From assembly GCF_011044155.1 (NCBI RefSeq), contig NZ_CP049056.1, positions 2,418,001-2,482,000 of the forward strand: DNA of 64,000 nt, read 5' to 3'. Positions within the stretch are counted from its first letter, which is position 1. Every line of letters begins with the position of its first letter. Source of the DNA: Pikeienuella piscinae (GTDB lineage: Bacteria > Pseudomonadota > Alphaproteobacteria > Rhodobacterales > Rhodobacteraceae). Shown piece after piece: positions 35,788 through 43,504 of this stretch. Both the position numbers and the translations under genes were made by a program. The notes under the pieces are model-generated. The model saw nothing but the letters and a program-made list of their open reading frames with translations. It was not told the DNA's origin and ran no database searches.

Positions 35788-35807
35788 CGCCCCGCAGGCG
35801 CGGGGCG
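35788..35807 (-). terminator. Intercistronic stem-loop between the peptide-binding protein gene and dppB-like gene
   Basis: CGCCCCGC-aggc-GCGGGGCG: perfect 8-bp stem with a 4-base loop in the short gap between the binding-protein stop and the permease start. No T-tract; probably differential expression rather than complete termination. Confidence 0.65.
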
Positions 35808-35819
35808 ACGACGGTCAGC

Positions 35820-37481
35820 TCAGGCCCATTTCCAGGTGTTCACGTTCCAGGTCGTGATCCGGAGGTTCACGTTCGGCGTGTAGCCCTCCAGCCCGTCCTT
35901 GTGGCCGCGAAGGTTCGCGTACTGGAAGATCGGCAGGAAGGGCAGCTTCTCGCGCATGATCTCCTGAATCTCGAAATAGACCTTCTTGCGCTCCTCCGGC
36001 ACGAAGATCCGGCCGCCCTCCTGCAGAAGCTCGTCCACCTCGGGGAAGTTGATCTGCCAGGTGTTCTGCCCGGCGCCGCCCTGCGCGTTGATCGCGGTGG
36101 AGCTGAAATAGTCGGAGGTGTCCGGGTCCGGTCCGGTGACGAAGGTGATGCCGACGACCACCGAATCCCATTGCGACATCATCCAGTATTCGCCCCACAT
36201 CACCGCGGGCGGCAGGTTCTTGATGGTCATCTCGGCGCCGATCTCGGCGAAGGACTGCTGCACGAACTGCTGCATCTGCTCGCGCGTATGGTTCCCCGCC
36301 GTGGTCGAGTTGGTGAAGGCGAGGCGGAGGCCGTCCTTCTCGCGGATTCCGTCGGAGCCGCGCACCCAGCCGGCGTCGTCGAGCAGCTTGTTCGCCTTCT
36401 CGATCGAGTATTCATGCTTCGGCAGGTCCGGATTGTAGTAGAGCGACTGCTGCGGCATGTAGCTCTCGGTCGGGTTGGGGATGCCGTAATAGAGCGCTTC
36501 GATGATCGTCGCCTTGTCCAGCGCGTGATAAAGCGCCTGGCGCACCGCATGATCCTGGAACTGCGGCCGCTCCATGTTGAGCGAGATCGACTCCATCGCC
36601 GCCGAGGGCGCGATGACGACCGTCTTGCCGTCCAGCCCCTTCGCCTCTTCGTAATGGTCGGGCGTGATCCCCTGGAGCGCGATGACGTCGATGTCGCCGG
36701 TCTTGAACTGGGTGTACATCACCGTCATGTCGGGAATGTACTTGAAGACCAGTTGCTCCAGATGCGGGCCCTCGCCCCAGTATTCTTTGTTCGCCCCGAG
36801 CGTGATGTGGTCGCCCGCGATGCGCTCGACCCATTTGTAGGCGCCGGTGCCGACCGGGGCCTGATTGAAGTCCGCGGTGTTCGGGTCCGCCGCTTCGCCG
36901 AGAATGTGCTTCGGCACCATGAAGGTCCAGGCCAGGATCGCCGGATACGGGGCGAAGGGCGCCTCCATCTCCCAGGTGATCTCATGGTCGGAGACGACCT
37001 CGATATTGCGCACCAGCTCGTGCCCGGTCCGGCGGCCGGAGCGGAAATCCGGATCGACGATCAGTTCGAGCGTGTATTTCACGTCCTCGGCGGTGAAGGG
37101 CTCGCCATCATGCCAGGTCACGCCCTCGCGCAGCTTCACCCGCCATTTCAAGCCGTCCTCGGAGATGCCGCCATTCTCGACGCTCGGCACCTCGCTGGCG
37201 AGCGCAGGGTAGAAGGAGCCGTCCGGCAGCACGCCGAAGAGCGGGTCGAACACGTTCCAGTGAACGCCCTCGTCGACCTCGATATGCAGCATGTGCGGGT
37301 TGAAGACCGTCGGCTCCTGCGAAAAGCCGACGATCACCTGCCCCGACGGGGCGTCATTGGCGGCGAAGGCGCGGCTCGCCGCGCTCGACATCAAAAAGGC
37401 CGCGGCCCCGAGCTTCATCGTCTCCCGGCGGCTGATCCCTGAGCGGGCGGGCGTCCGGCCCTTGGAACTGTGCGTGGTCAT
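35820..37481 (-). CDS. Peptide/opine ABC transporter substrate-binding protein (family 5)
   Basis: 553 residues with a twin-arginine-type leader (SGISRRETMKLGAAAFLMSSAASRAFA). The mature protein shows the SBP_bac_5 core: VFDPLFGVLPDGSFYPALASEV, LREGVTWHDGEPFTAEDVKYTLE and RQALYHALDKATII. Such proteins bind peptides, opines or other larger amines. ATG 37481 has agagagg 9 bases upstream. A Tat rather than Sec leader is common for this family in alphaproteobacteria. Confidence 0.92.
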   Translation of the reverse strand: MTTHSSKGRTPARSGISRRETMKLGAAAFLMSSAASRAFAANDAPSGQVIVGFSQEPTVFNPHMLHIEVDEGVHWNVFDPLFGVLPDGSFYPALASEVPSVENGGISEDGLKWRVKLREGVTWHDGEPFTAEDVKYTLELIVDPDFRSGRRTGHELVRNIEVVSDHEITWEMEAPFAPYPAILAWTFMVPKHILGEAADPNTADFNQAPVGTGAYKWVERIAGDHITLGANKEYWGEGPHLEQLVFKYIPDMTVMYTQFKTGDIDVIALQGITPDHYEEAKGLDGKTVVIAPSAAMESISLNMERPQFQDHAVRQALYHALDKATIIEALYYGIPNPTESYMPQQSLYYNPDLPKHEYSIEKANKLLDDAGWVRGSDGIREKDGLRLAFTNSTTAGNHTREQMQQFVQQSFAEIGAEMTIKNLPPAVMWGEYWMMSQWDSVVVGITFVTGPDPDTSDYFSSTAINAQGGAGQNTWQINFPEVDELLQEGGRIFVPEERKKVYFEIQEIMREKLPFLPIFQYANLRGHKDGLEGYTPNVNLRITTWNVNTWKWA

Positions 37482-37561
37482 TGGTCGACACCTCTCTGTT
37501 TATAAGCGTTGTCTTGCTGTTGCGAGGCGCCGACCCGGGCCGGCGCTCCGATTCGTCGCGG

Positions 37562-38893
37562 TCAGAACCCTTCTTGCGGGGCGATCTTGCTCCCATCGGT
37601 GAAACGGGAGAAACGAAATTCCTTCGGATCGACGCAGGGCGTCGAACCGGTGACGATATCGGCCATCAACCGCCCGGCGCCGGGCCCGATGCCGAATCCG
37701 TGGCCGGAAAACCCGGTGGCGATGTGAAAGCCCGGCGTTCCCTCGACGGCGGAGATGACCGGGATCGCGTCCGGCGTCACGTCGATGCAGCCGGCCCAGC
37801 TCTGCGCGATCTCTGCCGCCGCCATCGCCGGGAAGCTTTTCGCGACCGCGCCGATCAGATTCCGGAGCATTTTCGGCGAAGGCTTCGGATCGAACACGCG
37901 CTCGTATTCGAACGGGCTCGCCTCGTTCAAGCGCCAGCGTTTCGGCCGGTTCAACTCGTGGAAGAACCGTCCGCCGAAGCGGAAACTCAGGTCGCGATGC
38001 TGCATCCGCAGCGCCGAGAAGAACCGCCGGCCATACCGAAACGAGTCCGGCACGATGTCCACCGTGTTGCCCGACCCGCGCGAGATCGTGTAGCCGCCGT
38101 CGAGGCGTTTCCTGATCGCGAATTCGCCGCACCATACCGCCGCCTCCGGCCCGCCCTCCAGCGGTTTCGTGCGCAGCACATGGCTGACTACGCCGAGCAT
38201 CGGCAGATCGAGGCCGAGATTGCCGCAGAAGAGGTTCGACCATGCGCCGCCCGCCAGAACCACCGCGGAGCAGGCGATCGGCCCGCGCTCCGTCACCACG
38301 CCGGAGACGGCGCCGCCGGTCGTCTCGATCCCGCGCACCGCGCACTCGGTCAGGATCGCGGCGCCCTTCGCCCGCGCCGCCTCGGCGATGGCCGGCGCCG
38401 CCCTCTGCGGCTCCGCCCGCCCGTCCTCGGGCGTATAGAGCGCGCCGGGATAGGGCAGGTCGGCGCCCGGAAACATCTCCTTGATCTCGGCGCGCGACAG
38501 GATGCGCGCGCCGATCTGATAAGGCTCCACATGCCGGCGCCAGCGATCGTAATTGCCGACCTCTTCCTCGGTGTCGCACATGAAGGCGATGCCGGCGCGC
38601 CGGTACCCGGTCTCGGCCCCGACGCGCTCGTTCAGCCCGCTCCAGACGCGCAGCGATTCCGCCATCAGCGGCACCTCGCGCGGGTCGCGGCGCGAAATCC
38701 GCACCCAGCCCCAGTTGCGGCTCGACTGCTCATGCCCGACGCCGCCCTTTTCGCAGAGCGCGACGCGCTGCCCACGCTCGGCCAGCTCCAGCGCCGTCGA
38801 GGCGCCGATGATGCCGCCGCCGATCACCACGACATCGACGGCCTCGGGCAGATCGGCGTCGCCATGGACGGGGGTGGGGCGCGGGCCGGGCAT
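37562..38893 (-). CDS. FAD-dependent oxidoreductase (DAO family)
   Basis: 443 residues. Rossmann motif VVVIGGGIIGASTALELAERGQRVALCEKG, SSRNWGWVR just after it, and the C-terminal GCIDVTPDAIPVISAV plus GFSGHGFGIGPGAGRLMAD motif of glycine/D-amino-acid-type dehydrogenases. Starts directly at the SDR stop (TGA then ATG) with gaggag upstream. Second DAO enzyme of the operon, distinct from the one at its 3' end. Expected to oxidise an amino acid or a secondary amine such as an opine. Confidence 0.9.
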   Translation of the reverse strand: MPGPRPTPVHGDADLPEAVDVVVIGGGIIGASTALELAERGQRVALCEKGGVGHEQSSRNWGWVRISRRDPREVPLMAESLRVWSGLNERVGAETGYRRAGIAFMCDTEEEVGNYDRWRRHVEPYQIGARILSRAEIKEMFPGADLPYPGALYTPEDGRAEPQRAAPAIAEAARAKGAAILTECAVRGIETTGGAVSGVVTERGPIACSAVVLAGGAWSNLFCGNLGLDLPMLGVVSHVLRTKPLEGGPEAAVWCGEFAIRKRLDGGYTISRGSGNTVDIVPDSFRYGRRFFSALRMQHRDLSFRFGGRFFHELNRPKRWRLNEASPFEYERVFDPKPSPKMLRNLIGAVAKSFPAMAAAEIAQSWAGCIDVTPDAIPVISAVEGTPGFHIATGFSGHGFGIGPGAGRLMADIVTGSTPCVDPKEFRFSRFTDGSKIAPQEGF

Positions 38894-39595
38894 TCAGTAG
38901 AACTCCTCGAGCAGACAATTGACGTGCAGTTCCGCGACCGCCGCCTCGTTCGGCGTCTCCAGCGCCAGCGAGACGAGACGGGCGACATCTTCGGCCTGCG
39001 TCATCTCCTCCGCCGGATGATCGGTGATCGCGCGCGCCATGTCGGTGGCGACAAAGCCCGGGCAGACAGCAGTCGCGCGCACGCCATGGCGCCAGCCCGC
39101 CTGCCGGACGCCGTGGTTCAGCGCCATGACGGCGTGCTTGGTCATGGCGTAAGCGCCGCTCGTCTCGGACTTCACGCGCTTGCCGGAAAGCGACGCCAGC
39201 AGCACGACCCGTCCACGCCCGCTCTCGCATAGCTGCGGCCATGCCGCCCGGATCAGCCGCCGCGGCGACTTGACGTTCACCTCCCACATCCGGTCGAGCT
39301 CGTCGTCGGTCGCTTCGATCACGGATTTCGGCGTCATGACGCCGGCGCTGCAGATCACGACGTCGATACGGCCGAAACGTTCCCGCACGACGTCGACCCA
39401 ACCGGCTTCATCCGCCTTGAGGCAATCGTGCTGAATGACATGCGCGGATGCGTCGATCCCTTCGGGACGTGTCTCCGTTCGCATTCCGAGCGAAAGCGTC
39501 CAGCCCTCATCCTGAAGCCGGCGGGCGATCGCGGCCCCGATGCCCCGGCTGGCGCCGGTGATCAGCGCAACGCGGTGGTCGCTCCGCGCGCTCAT
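38894..39595 (-). CDS. Short-chain dehydrogenase/reductase
   Basis: 233 residues of classical SDR type: nucleotide motif ALITGASRGIGAAIARRL, structural CSAGV motif, catalytic Ser in LASLSGKR and Tyr/Lys in YAMTK. Asp/Arg residues after the second strand were not clear enough to call NADH or NADPH. Its ATG overlaps the stop of the MarR gene and the DAO gene abuts it. Substrate unknown, likely in the same catabolic route. Confidence 0.9.
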   Translation of the reverse strand: MSARSDHRVALITGASRGIGAAIARRLQDEGWTLSLGMRTETRPEGIDASAHVIQHDCLKADEAGWVDVVRERFGRIDVVICSAGVMTPKSVIEATDDELDRMWEVNVKSPRRLIRAAWPQLCESGRGRVVLLASLSGKRVKSETSGAYAMTKHAVMALNHGVRQAGWRHGVRATAVCPGFVATDMARAITDHPAEEMTQAEDVARLVSLALETPNEAAVAELHVNCLLEEFY

Positions 39596-40080
39596 TGCTC
39601 CACTCTCATCTTCAGATAGAGGTCGCGCAGTATTCTCATGAGTTGGTCCCGGTCCTGTTCTGGCAGCACTGAAAAGAACGTCTCCGACTGATCCTTGGCG
39701 ATACGCCGGACGCGCTCCGCGACTTTATGGCCGCGCGGCGTGATGAAGAGCTCCGAAGCGCGCCGCTCATGCGGCGCGATCCGCTTCTCCACCAGTCCGG
39801 AGTCCACCAGGGGCGCGATGATCCGGCTGATCGACGGGCGGTCGCGAAGCGTCGCCGCGGCGATGGCTGAAGGGCGGAGGCCGGGGTGGGAGTCGATCAG
39901 CAGGAGCGCCGTGATCTTCCCGGTGCCCTGCGCCACCTCAAGCCCGTCCATCCGCCGGTCCAAGTCGCGCGAGAGGCCATAATTGACGGCGCGCAGATAG
40001 AAGCTTAGGAGATGCTCAAGCATGTCCAGATCGACGCCTGGTGGCGTAGAGCGCCTCGGTTTGAACTTTTTCTCGCTCAT
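39592..40080 (-). CDS. MarR-family transcriptional regulator
   Basis: 162 residues from ATG 40080; a TTG at 40143 would add 21 residues but has no ribosome-binding site. Winged-helix region: ALLLIDSHPGLRPSAIAAATLRDRPSISRIIAPLVDSGLVEKRIAPHERRASELFITPRG, the standard MarR wing. First gene of the nine-gene operon with ATGA overlap to the SDR gene, so it probably autoregulates and controls the whole operon, with a transported or intermediate compound as ligand. Confidence 0.88.
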   Translation of the reverse strand: MSEKKFKPRRSTPPGVDLDMLEHLLSFYLRAVNYGLSRDLDRRMDGLEVAQGTGKITALLLIDSHPGLRPSAIAAATLRDRPSISRIIAPLVDSGLVEKRIAPHERRASELFITPRGHKVAERVRRIAKDQSETFFSVLPEQDRDQLMRILRDLYLKMRVEQ

Positions 40081-40580
40081 CAACACCGGGTTCGCCTTGA
40101 AACGCGCAAATTCATTCAACGCGACATCTGTTGTGATTCGCAACTATAATCGGCCCCTACGGCGCCGCCGGGGCAGGAAACGAGAGCGGGCGCGCTCGCC
40201 GTGGGGTTGCCGGCCCGCCTGTTCCAGCCTGAACGAAGAACAGGCGCTCAAGCGGGACTCCGCCTTCGGGCGAAGGATAAGCGCCGAATGGCGTCCGCTT
40301 CATCCTCCACATCGCCGTGATGATGAGGGGCCGGCGCGACGACACGTCCATCCGCGCCACTATATCGGGATGTTCCGCCCGAGACGGCGATACGTTTACG
40401 CGCCCGTCTAGAGCCCGCCCTCCTACGGATCAGCGCGGCCGCTATCGCGGCGGATCTCCCCGTCGATGGCCCGATATGAAACGCCCTCCACGGCGTCCCC
40501 GCCGCCGCGTCCGTCTCTCGCGAAAACGCCGCGCACATGCGCGCCACCCTACCGAACGCGCCTGGCCGTCCGGGGGCGCC
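40081..40580. other. Region without a supported gene
   Basis: 500 bases between the MarR start and the end of the XRE-type gene. The part next to MarR (40080-40160) is less GC-rich (aattcattcaacgcg, gcaactataatcg) and should hold the operon promoter. From 40160 to 40580 all open frames are short and Arg/Pro-rich without recognisable similarity. One rightward frame ends with GMFRPRRRYVYAPV (stop at 40411), a faint resemblance to a small basic protein, but not enough for a call. Confidence 0.4.
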
Positions 40581-41369
40581 TCACGCTTTCGGCGGAAAGA
40601 ACTTCGTCATGACTTCGTCGAGATCGGCCGCAATCCGGGGCTCCCAGAAGCCCTCCCGCCCGAAAGAGCCGGTTTTCCCGGCCTTTTCAGCCTCGGTCGC
40701 TGAAAGATCGGTGCGCATCACGTGCACCGGGCTTGCGACCGGGTAATAGCCGATATCCAGCACCTCGTTCATGGTCTGAAGGACGCCGCGCATGACTTCT
40801 CGCGTCTCGCCGTCCTCCATCACCTCACGCCGGAGCCGCCCGAGGTTGACGGTCCGCAGATAGCCGTCGTCGATGGCGACAAGCTGCAACGCGCCCACCG
40901 CGACCGCGTGATTCACATCGCCCTTGAAATCGTTGAAATGCTTCCTGCCATCGGGCGCGACGGTTCTGAGCCGCTCGTGGAACCTGCCATGTCCGCTGAC
41001 CGGATCGCGGGTGATCTCCAGCGCAGAGCAGATGATCCTGTCGGCGTGATCGAAGGAACGGCGAAAGATCAGATAAGCGCCGACATAGCTCTCCGGAATA
41101 TGAGGGTTCAGTCCCTCGTTCGCGGCGGGCGCAGCGACGCCGGGCGCGGCGGCGGCGGGCGGCGCGCCGCTCTCGTCTAGCCGCTCGCCGAGCGCGCGTT
41201 CGATCTTGAGCAGGCTGTCCGGCGCAATCCGCTCGCCTTGCAACAGGCGGTCGACGGTCTTGCGATGAACTGCGCTCTGGTCGGCAAGTTGCTGGACCGG
41301 CATACGACGATGCGAAAGCGCCTTGCGAAGCCGCTCCGCCACGATGGGCCAGTCGATATCGTCGGCCAT
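40581..41369 (-). CDS. XRE-type helix-turn-helix protein with uncharacterised C-terminal domain
   Basis: 262 residues from ATG 41369. Residues about 5-60 form a lambda-repressor-like HTH (VAERLRKALSHRRMPVQQLADQSAVHRKTVDRLL). A Pro/Ala linker is followed by a domain of about 160 residues starting PHIPESYVGAYLIFRRSFDHADRIICSALEI that I do not assign to a named family; its mixed hydrophobic pattern looks like a sensory or ligand-binding fold. The similar arrangement is seen in uncharacterised alphaproteobacterial regulators. Divergent from the LD-carboxypeptidase gene 149 bases away. Targets unknown. Confidence 0.75.
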   Translation of the reverse strand: MADDIDWPIVAERLRKALSHRRMPVQQLADQSAVHRKTVDRLLQGERIAPDSLLKIERALGERLDESGAPPAAAAPGVAAPAANEGLNPHIPESYVGAYLIFRRSFDHADRIICSALEITRDPVSGHGRFHERLRTVAPDGRKHFNDFKGDVNHAVAVGALQLVAIDDGYLRTVNLGRLRREVMEDGETREVMRGVLQTMNEVLDIGYYPVASPVHVMRTDLSATEAEKAGKTGSFGREGFWEPRIAADLDEVMTKFFPPKA

Positions 41370-41518
41370 GACCGTCACCGGTTGTCTCAATCTGTCCGAC
41401 AATGCCCGAAACTGGCCGATCCTGTCTATAGCGCCGCGAATCGGGGCCGTGGCATAATCCCCTTGGCGCAACGCGCCGCAGCCCGCCAGGGCGAACGACA
41501 AGGAAACGAGGCGAGCGG

Positions 41519-42457
41519 ATGAGACTGAGACCACTCGAAGCCGGCGATCTGATCGGGTTGACGAGCCCCTCCTTCCGGCCGGACCCAAGCGTCTGGCGGG
41601 GCAGTCGCGCGAGCATCGAAGCGCATGGCTATGGAACGGCGTTCTTCGGCGAAGACGAGGCCCCGAATGGTCGCTACGCCGGCGCGCCGGAGATGCGCGC
41701 CGCCCATCTCATGGCCGCGTTCGAGGATACCTCCGTCGCCGCCGTCATCTGCACGCGCGGCGGGGCGGGCGCTTCGGACATCATCGACCATCTCGATTTC
41801 GACCGGATCGCGGCGAATCCGAAGCCGTTCGTCGGGTATTCGGACGCGACCGCGCTCCTGATGGCGCTCGGCGGCAGGGCGGGAACGCCGGTCTTTCACG
41901 GGCCGATGGCCGTCGATCTCGCGAAGGGAGAGGACGCCGCCGGCGCCGCCGAACTTTTCGCGATGCTCGCGGGCGCGCGCGATATCGTCGAGATGAAGTC
42001 GCGCGGCGCCGCGCCCAACCGTCCGGGCGTCGTCGCGGGGCGGGTCGTGGGCGGCAATCTCGCGGTTCTGGAATCGCTGATCGGCACGCCGGAATGGGAT
42101 GTTCCCGAAGGCGCCATTCTCCTCCTCGAGGATATCAACGAATACGGCTACCGCGTCGAACGGGCGCTGGGGCATCTCGGCCGGGCAGGCGTCCTGTCGC
42201 GCTGCGCGGCGGTGCTGTTCGGCAGGAGCGTCCTCGCCGACGACCCCGACCCGGCCGCGTTTGTCCGGCGGGCCGCCGCGCGGATGGAGGGGTTCGCCGG
42301 GCCGCTCGCGTTCGATCTCCCGTTCGGCCACGCCGGCCGGCAAGCGACGATCCCGCTCGGCGTTGACGCGCGGCTGGAGGTCTCCGCCGATGGCGCGCGT
42401 CTGACATACGAGGGCATATGGCGCCGGGCCGCCGCCCCGCGGATCGCGGCGGAGTAG
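41519..42457 (+). CDS. LD-carboxypeptidase, peptidase family S66
   Basis: 312 residues. The S66 serine-nucleophile motif GYSDATALL follows AVICTRGGAGASDII; the Glu and His of the Ser-Glu-His triad fit LLLEDINEYGYRVER and LPFGHAGRQATIPLG. These enzymes remove the terminal D-Ala from murein tetrapeptides (LdcA) or cleave other L-D amide bonds (MccF-like self-immunity peptidases). The short N-terminus (LRPLEAGDLIGLTSPS) suits the cytoplasm. The absence of a microcin locus nearby favours peptidoglycan recycling. Confidence 0.9.
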   Translation: MRLRPLEAGDLIGLTSPSFRPDPSVWRGSRASIEAHGYGTAFFGEDEAPNGRYAGAPEMRAAHLMAAFEDTSVAAVICTRGGAGASDIIDHLDFDRIAANPKPFVGYSDATALLMALGGRAGTPVFHGPMAVDLAKGEDAAGAAELFAMLAGARDIVEMKSRGAAPNRPGVVAGRVVGGNLAVLESLIGTPEWDVPEGAILLLEDINEYGYRVERALGHLGRAGVLSRCAAVLFGRSVLADDPDPAAFVRRAAARMEGFAGPLAFDLPFGHAGRQATIPLGVDARLEVSADGARLTYEGIWRRAAAPRIAAE

Positions 42458-42464
42458 CGCCGGG

Positions 42465-43433
42465 TCAGTTCCGCGGCGCGGTTTCCGCCTCCGCCAGCTC
42501 GCCGATCGGGATCGCGCCCTGAATGCGCGCGATCCGCAGGAAGCCGACATCGAGATCGGCGCCGAACAGTTCCACCAGCGACTTGCGAAACGCCGCGAAA
42601 TGCTCCGGCGCGAATTTTCGTTCAATCAGAAACCTGTTGAAACGAAAGGCGAGATCGCTCCTTGGGCCGTTGGCGTCCGCGCGCTTGGGAAAGACGACCG
42701 CATAGGGCTGGACGACGATGACCCCGTCGTCGATGCGGAACCCGTCCTCCGCCGCCAATTTCTCCAGGATCGCCGTGAGGATCGGCCGGTCCGCCACATA
42801 GATGTCGATATCGCCGCTGGCGAGCGCCCGCGCGGCCTGATCGTGGCTCTCCATCGGACGGTGCGTGAGCGCGACGCCGGGGAAAGCCGTTTCAAGGTAA
42901 CGAATGGTCGGCCGCCACGCCTTGTCGTTCTCGTCGGATGTCGTGCCTTTTCTCACCCCGACCACCGCGCCGCCGGAAAGATCGGCCGATGGCTTGTGCA
43001 GATACGTCGTCGCCGTGAGGAACGTGTAGAGTGAGGTCTCGAACCTCCGTCGAACCTCCAGCGTCGCGGTCGTCGCGCCGCACAGCATGTCGATCGCCAG
43101 ATCCGCGGGCGCGTCGGCGTCGAGCGCCCGGAACCGGGTCTGCGGGTCGACCTCACGAAAACATGCGCGTGTTCCATCCGTCGAACGCAGCGCTTCCGCG
43201 AACTCGGCGCAGAGGCCGACGGTGTAGCCGGCGAAACGCGCCGCGCCACCGTCTTGCGCGCGATAGGAAAACGGGCGCGCGTCGGATCGGACGCCTATTC
43301 TGAGAACGTCGGGGGCCGCCTCTTCGCCGCAGACCTCCTGCGCCGTCGCGCCGCCCGCGCTCAAAGCGCAAAGCGACAGCCCGAGCGCGGCGCCCGTCAA
43401 TCGACGCAGACGATGTGGCGAACGGAGCGCCAA
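42465..43433 (-). CDS. Orphan family-3 extracellular solute-binding protein
   Basis: 322 residues from TTG 43433, chosen because GGAG lies 8 bases upstream; a GTG at 43457 would give 330 residues but overlaps an inverted repeat. Signal peptide RLTGAALGLSLCALSAGGATAQ. Core: LRIGVRSDARPFSYR, ARFAGYTVGLCAEFAEAL, DMLCGATTATLEVRRRFETS and DIDIYVADRPILTAIL, as in amino-acid-binding PBPb/SBP_bac_3 proteins. No ABC permease or ATPase is adjacent. The divergent neighbour is an unknown membrane protein, so it may serve as a sensor or feed a distant transporter. Confidence 0.85.
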   Translation of the reverse strand: MALRSPHRLRRLTGAALGLSLCALSAGGATAQEVCGEEAAPDVLRIGVRSDARPFSYRAQDGGAARFAGYTVGLCAEFAEALRSTDGTRACFREVDPQTRFRALDADAPADLAIDMLCGATTATLEVRRRFETSLYTFLTATTYLHKPSADLSGGAVVGVRKGTTSDENDKAWRPTIRYLETAFPGVALTHRPMESHDQAARALASGDIDIYVADRPILTAILEKLAAEDGFRIDDGVIVVQPYAVVFPKRADANGPRSDLAFRFNRFLIERKFAPEHFAAFRKSLVELFGADLDVGFLRIARIQGAIPIGELAEAETAPRN

Positions 43434-43454
43434 TGCACTTGCTCCTGTAGAATA

Positions 43455-43468
43455 CACTCCTTAGAGTG
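43455..43468. promoter_or_regulatory. Inverted repeat in divergent promoter region
   Basis: CACTC-ctta-GAGTG, a perfect 5-bp inverted repeat in the short gap between the solute-binding protein gene and the membrane-protein gene. Its size and place fit a small operator; this is inference. Confidence 0.35.
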
Positions 43469-43504
43469 CAACCTGCGATTTAGTCAGCCATACTTGGCGA
43501 AGAT

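Noticed and set aside
34731-37442. A 903-codon plus-strand open frame opposite the peptide ABC genes
   Set aside because: Shadow rich in Arg, Asp and His; the minus strand encodes complete permease and binding proteins there.
40144-40580. Possible small basic protein or RcnB-like remnant
   Set aside because: Short Arg/Pro-rich frames only; the faint C-terminal resemblance was not enough.
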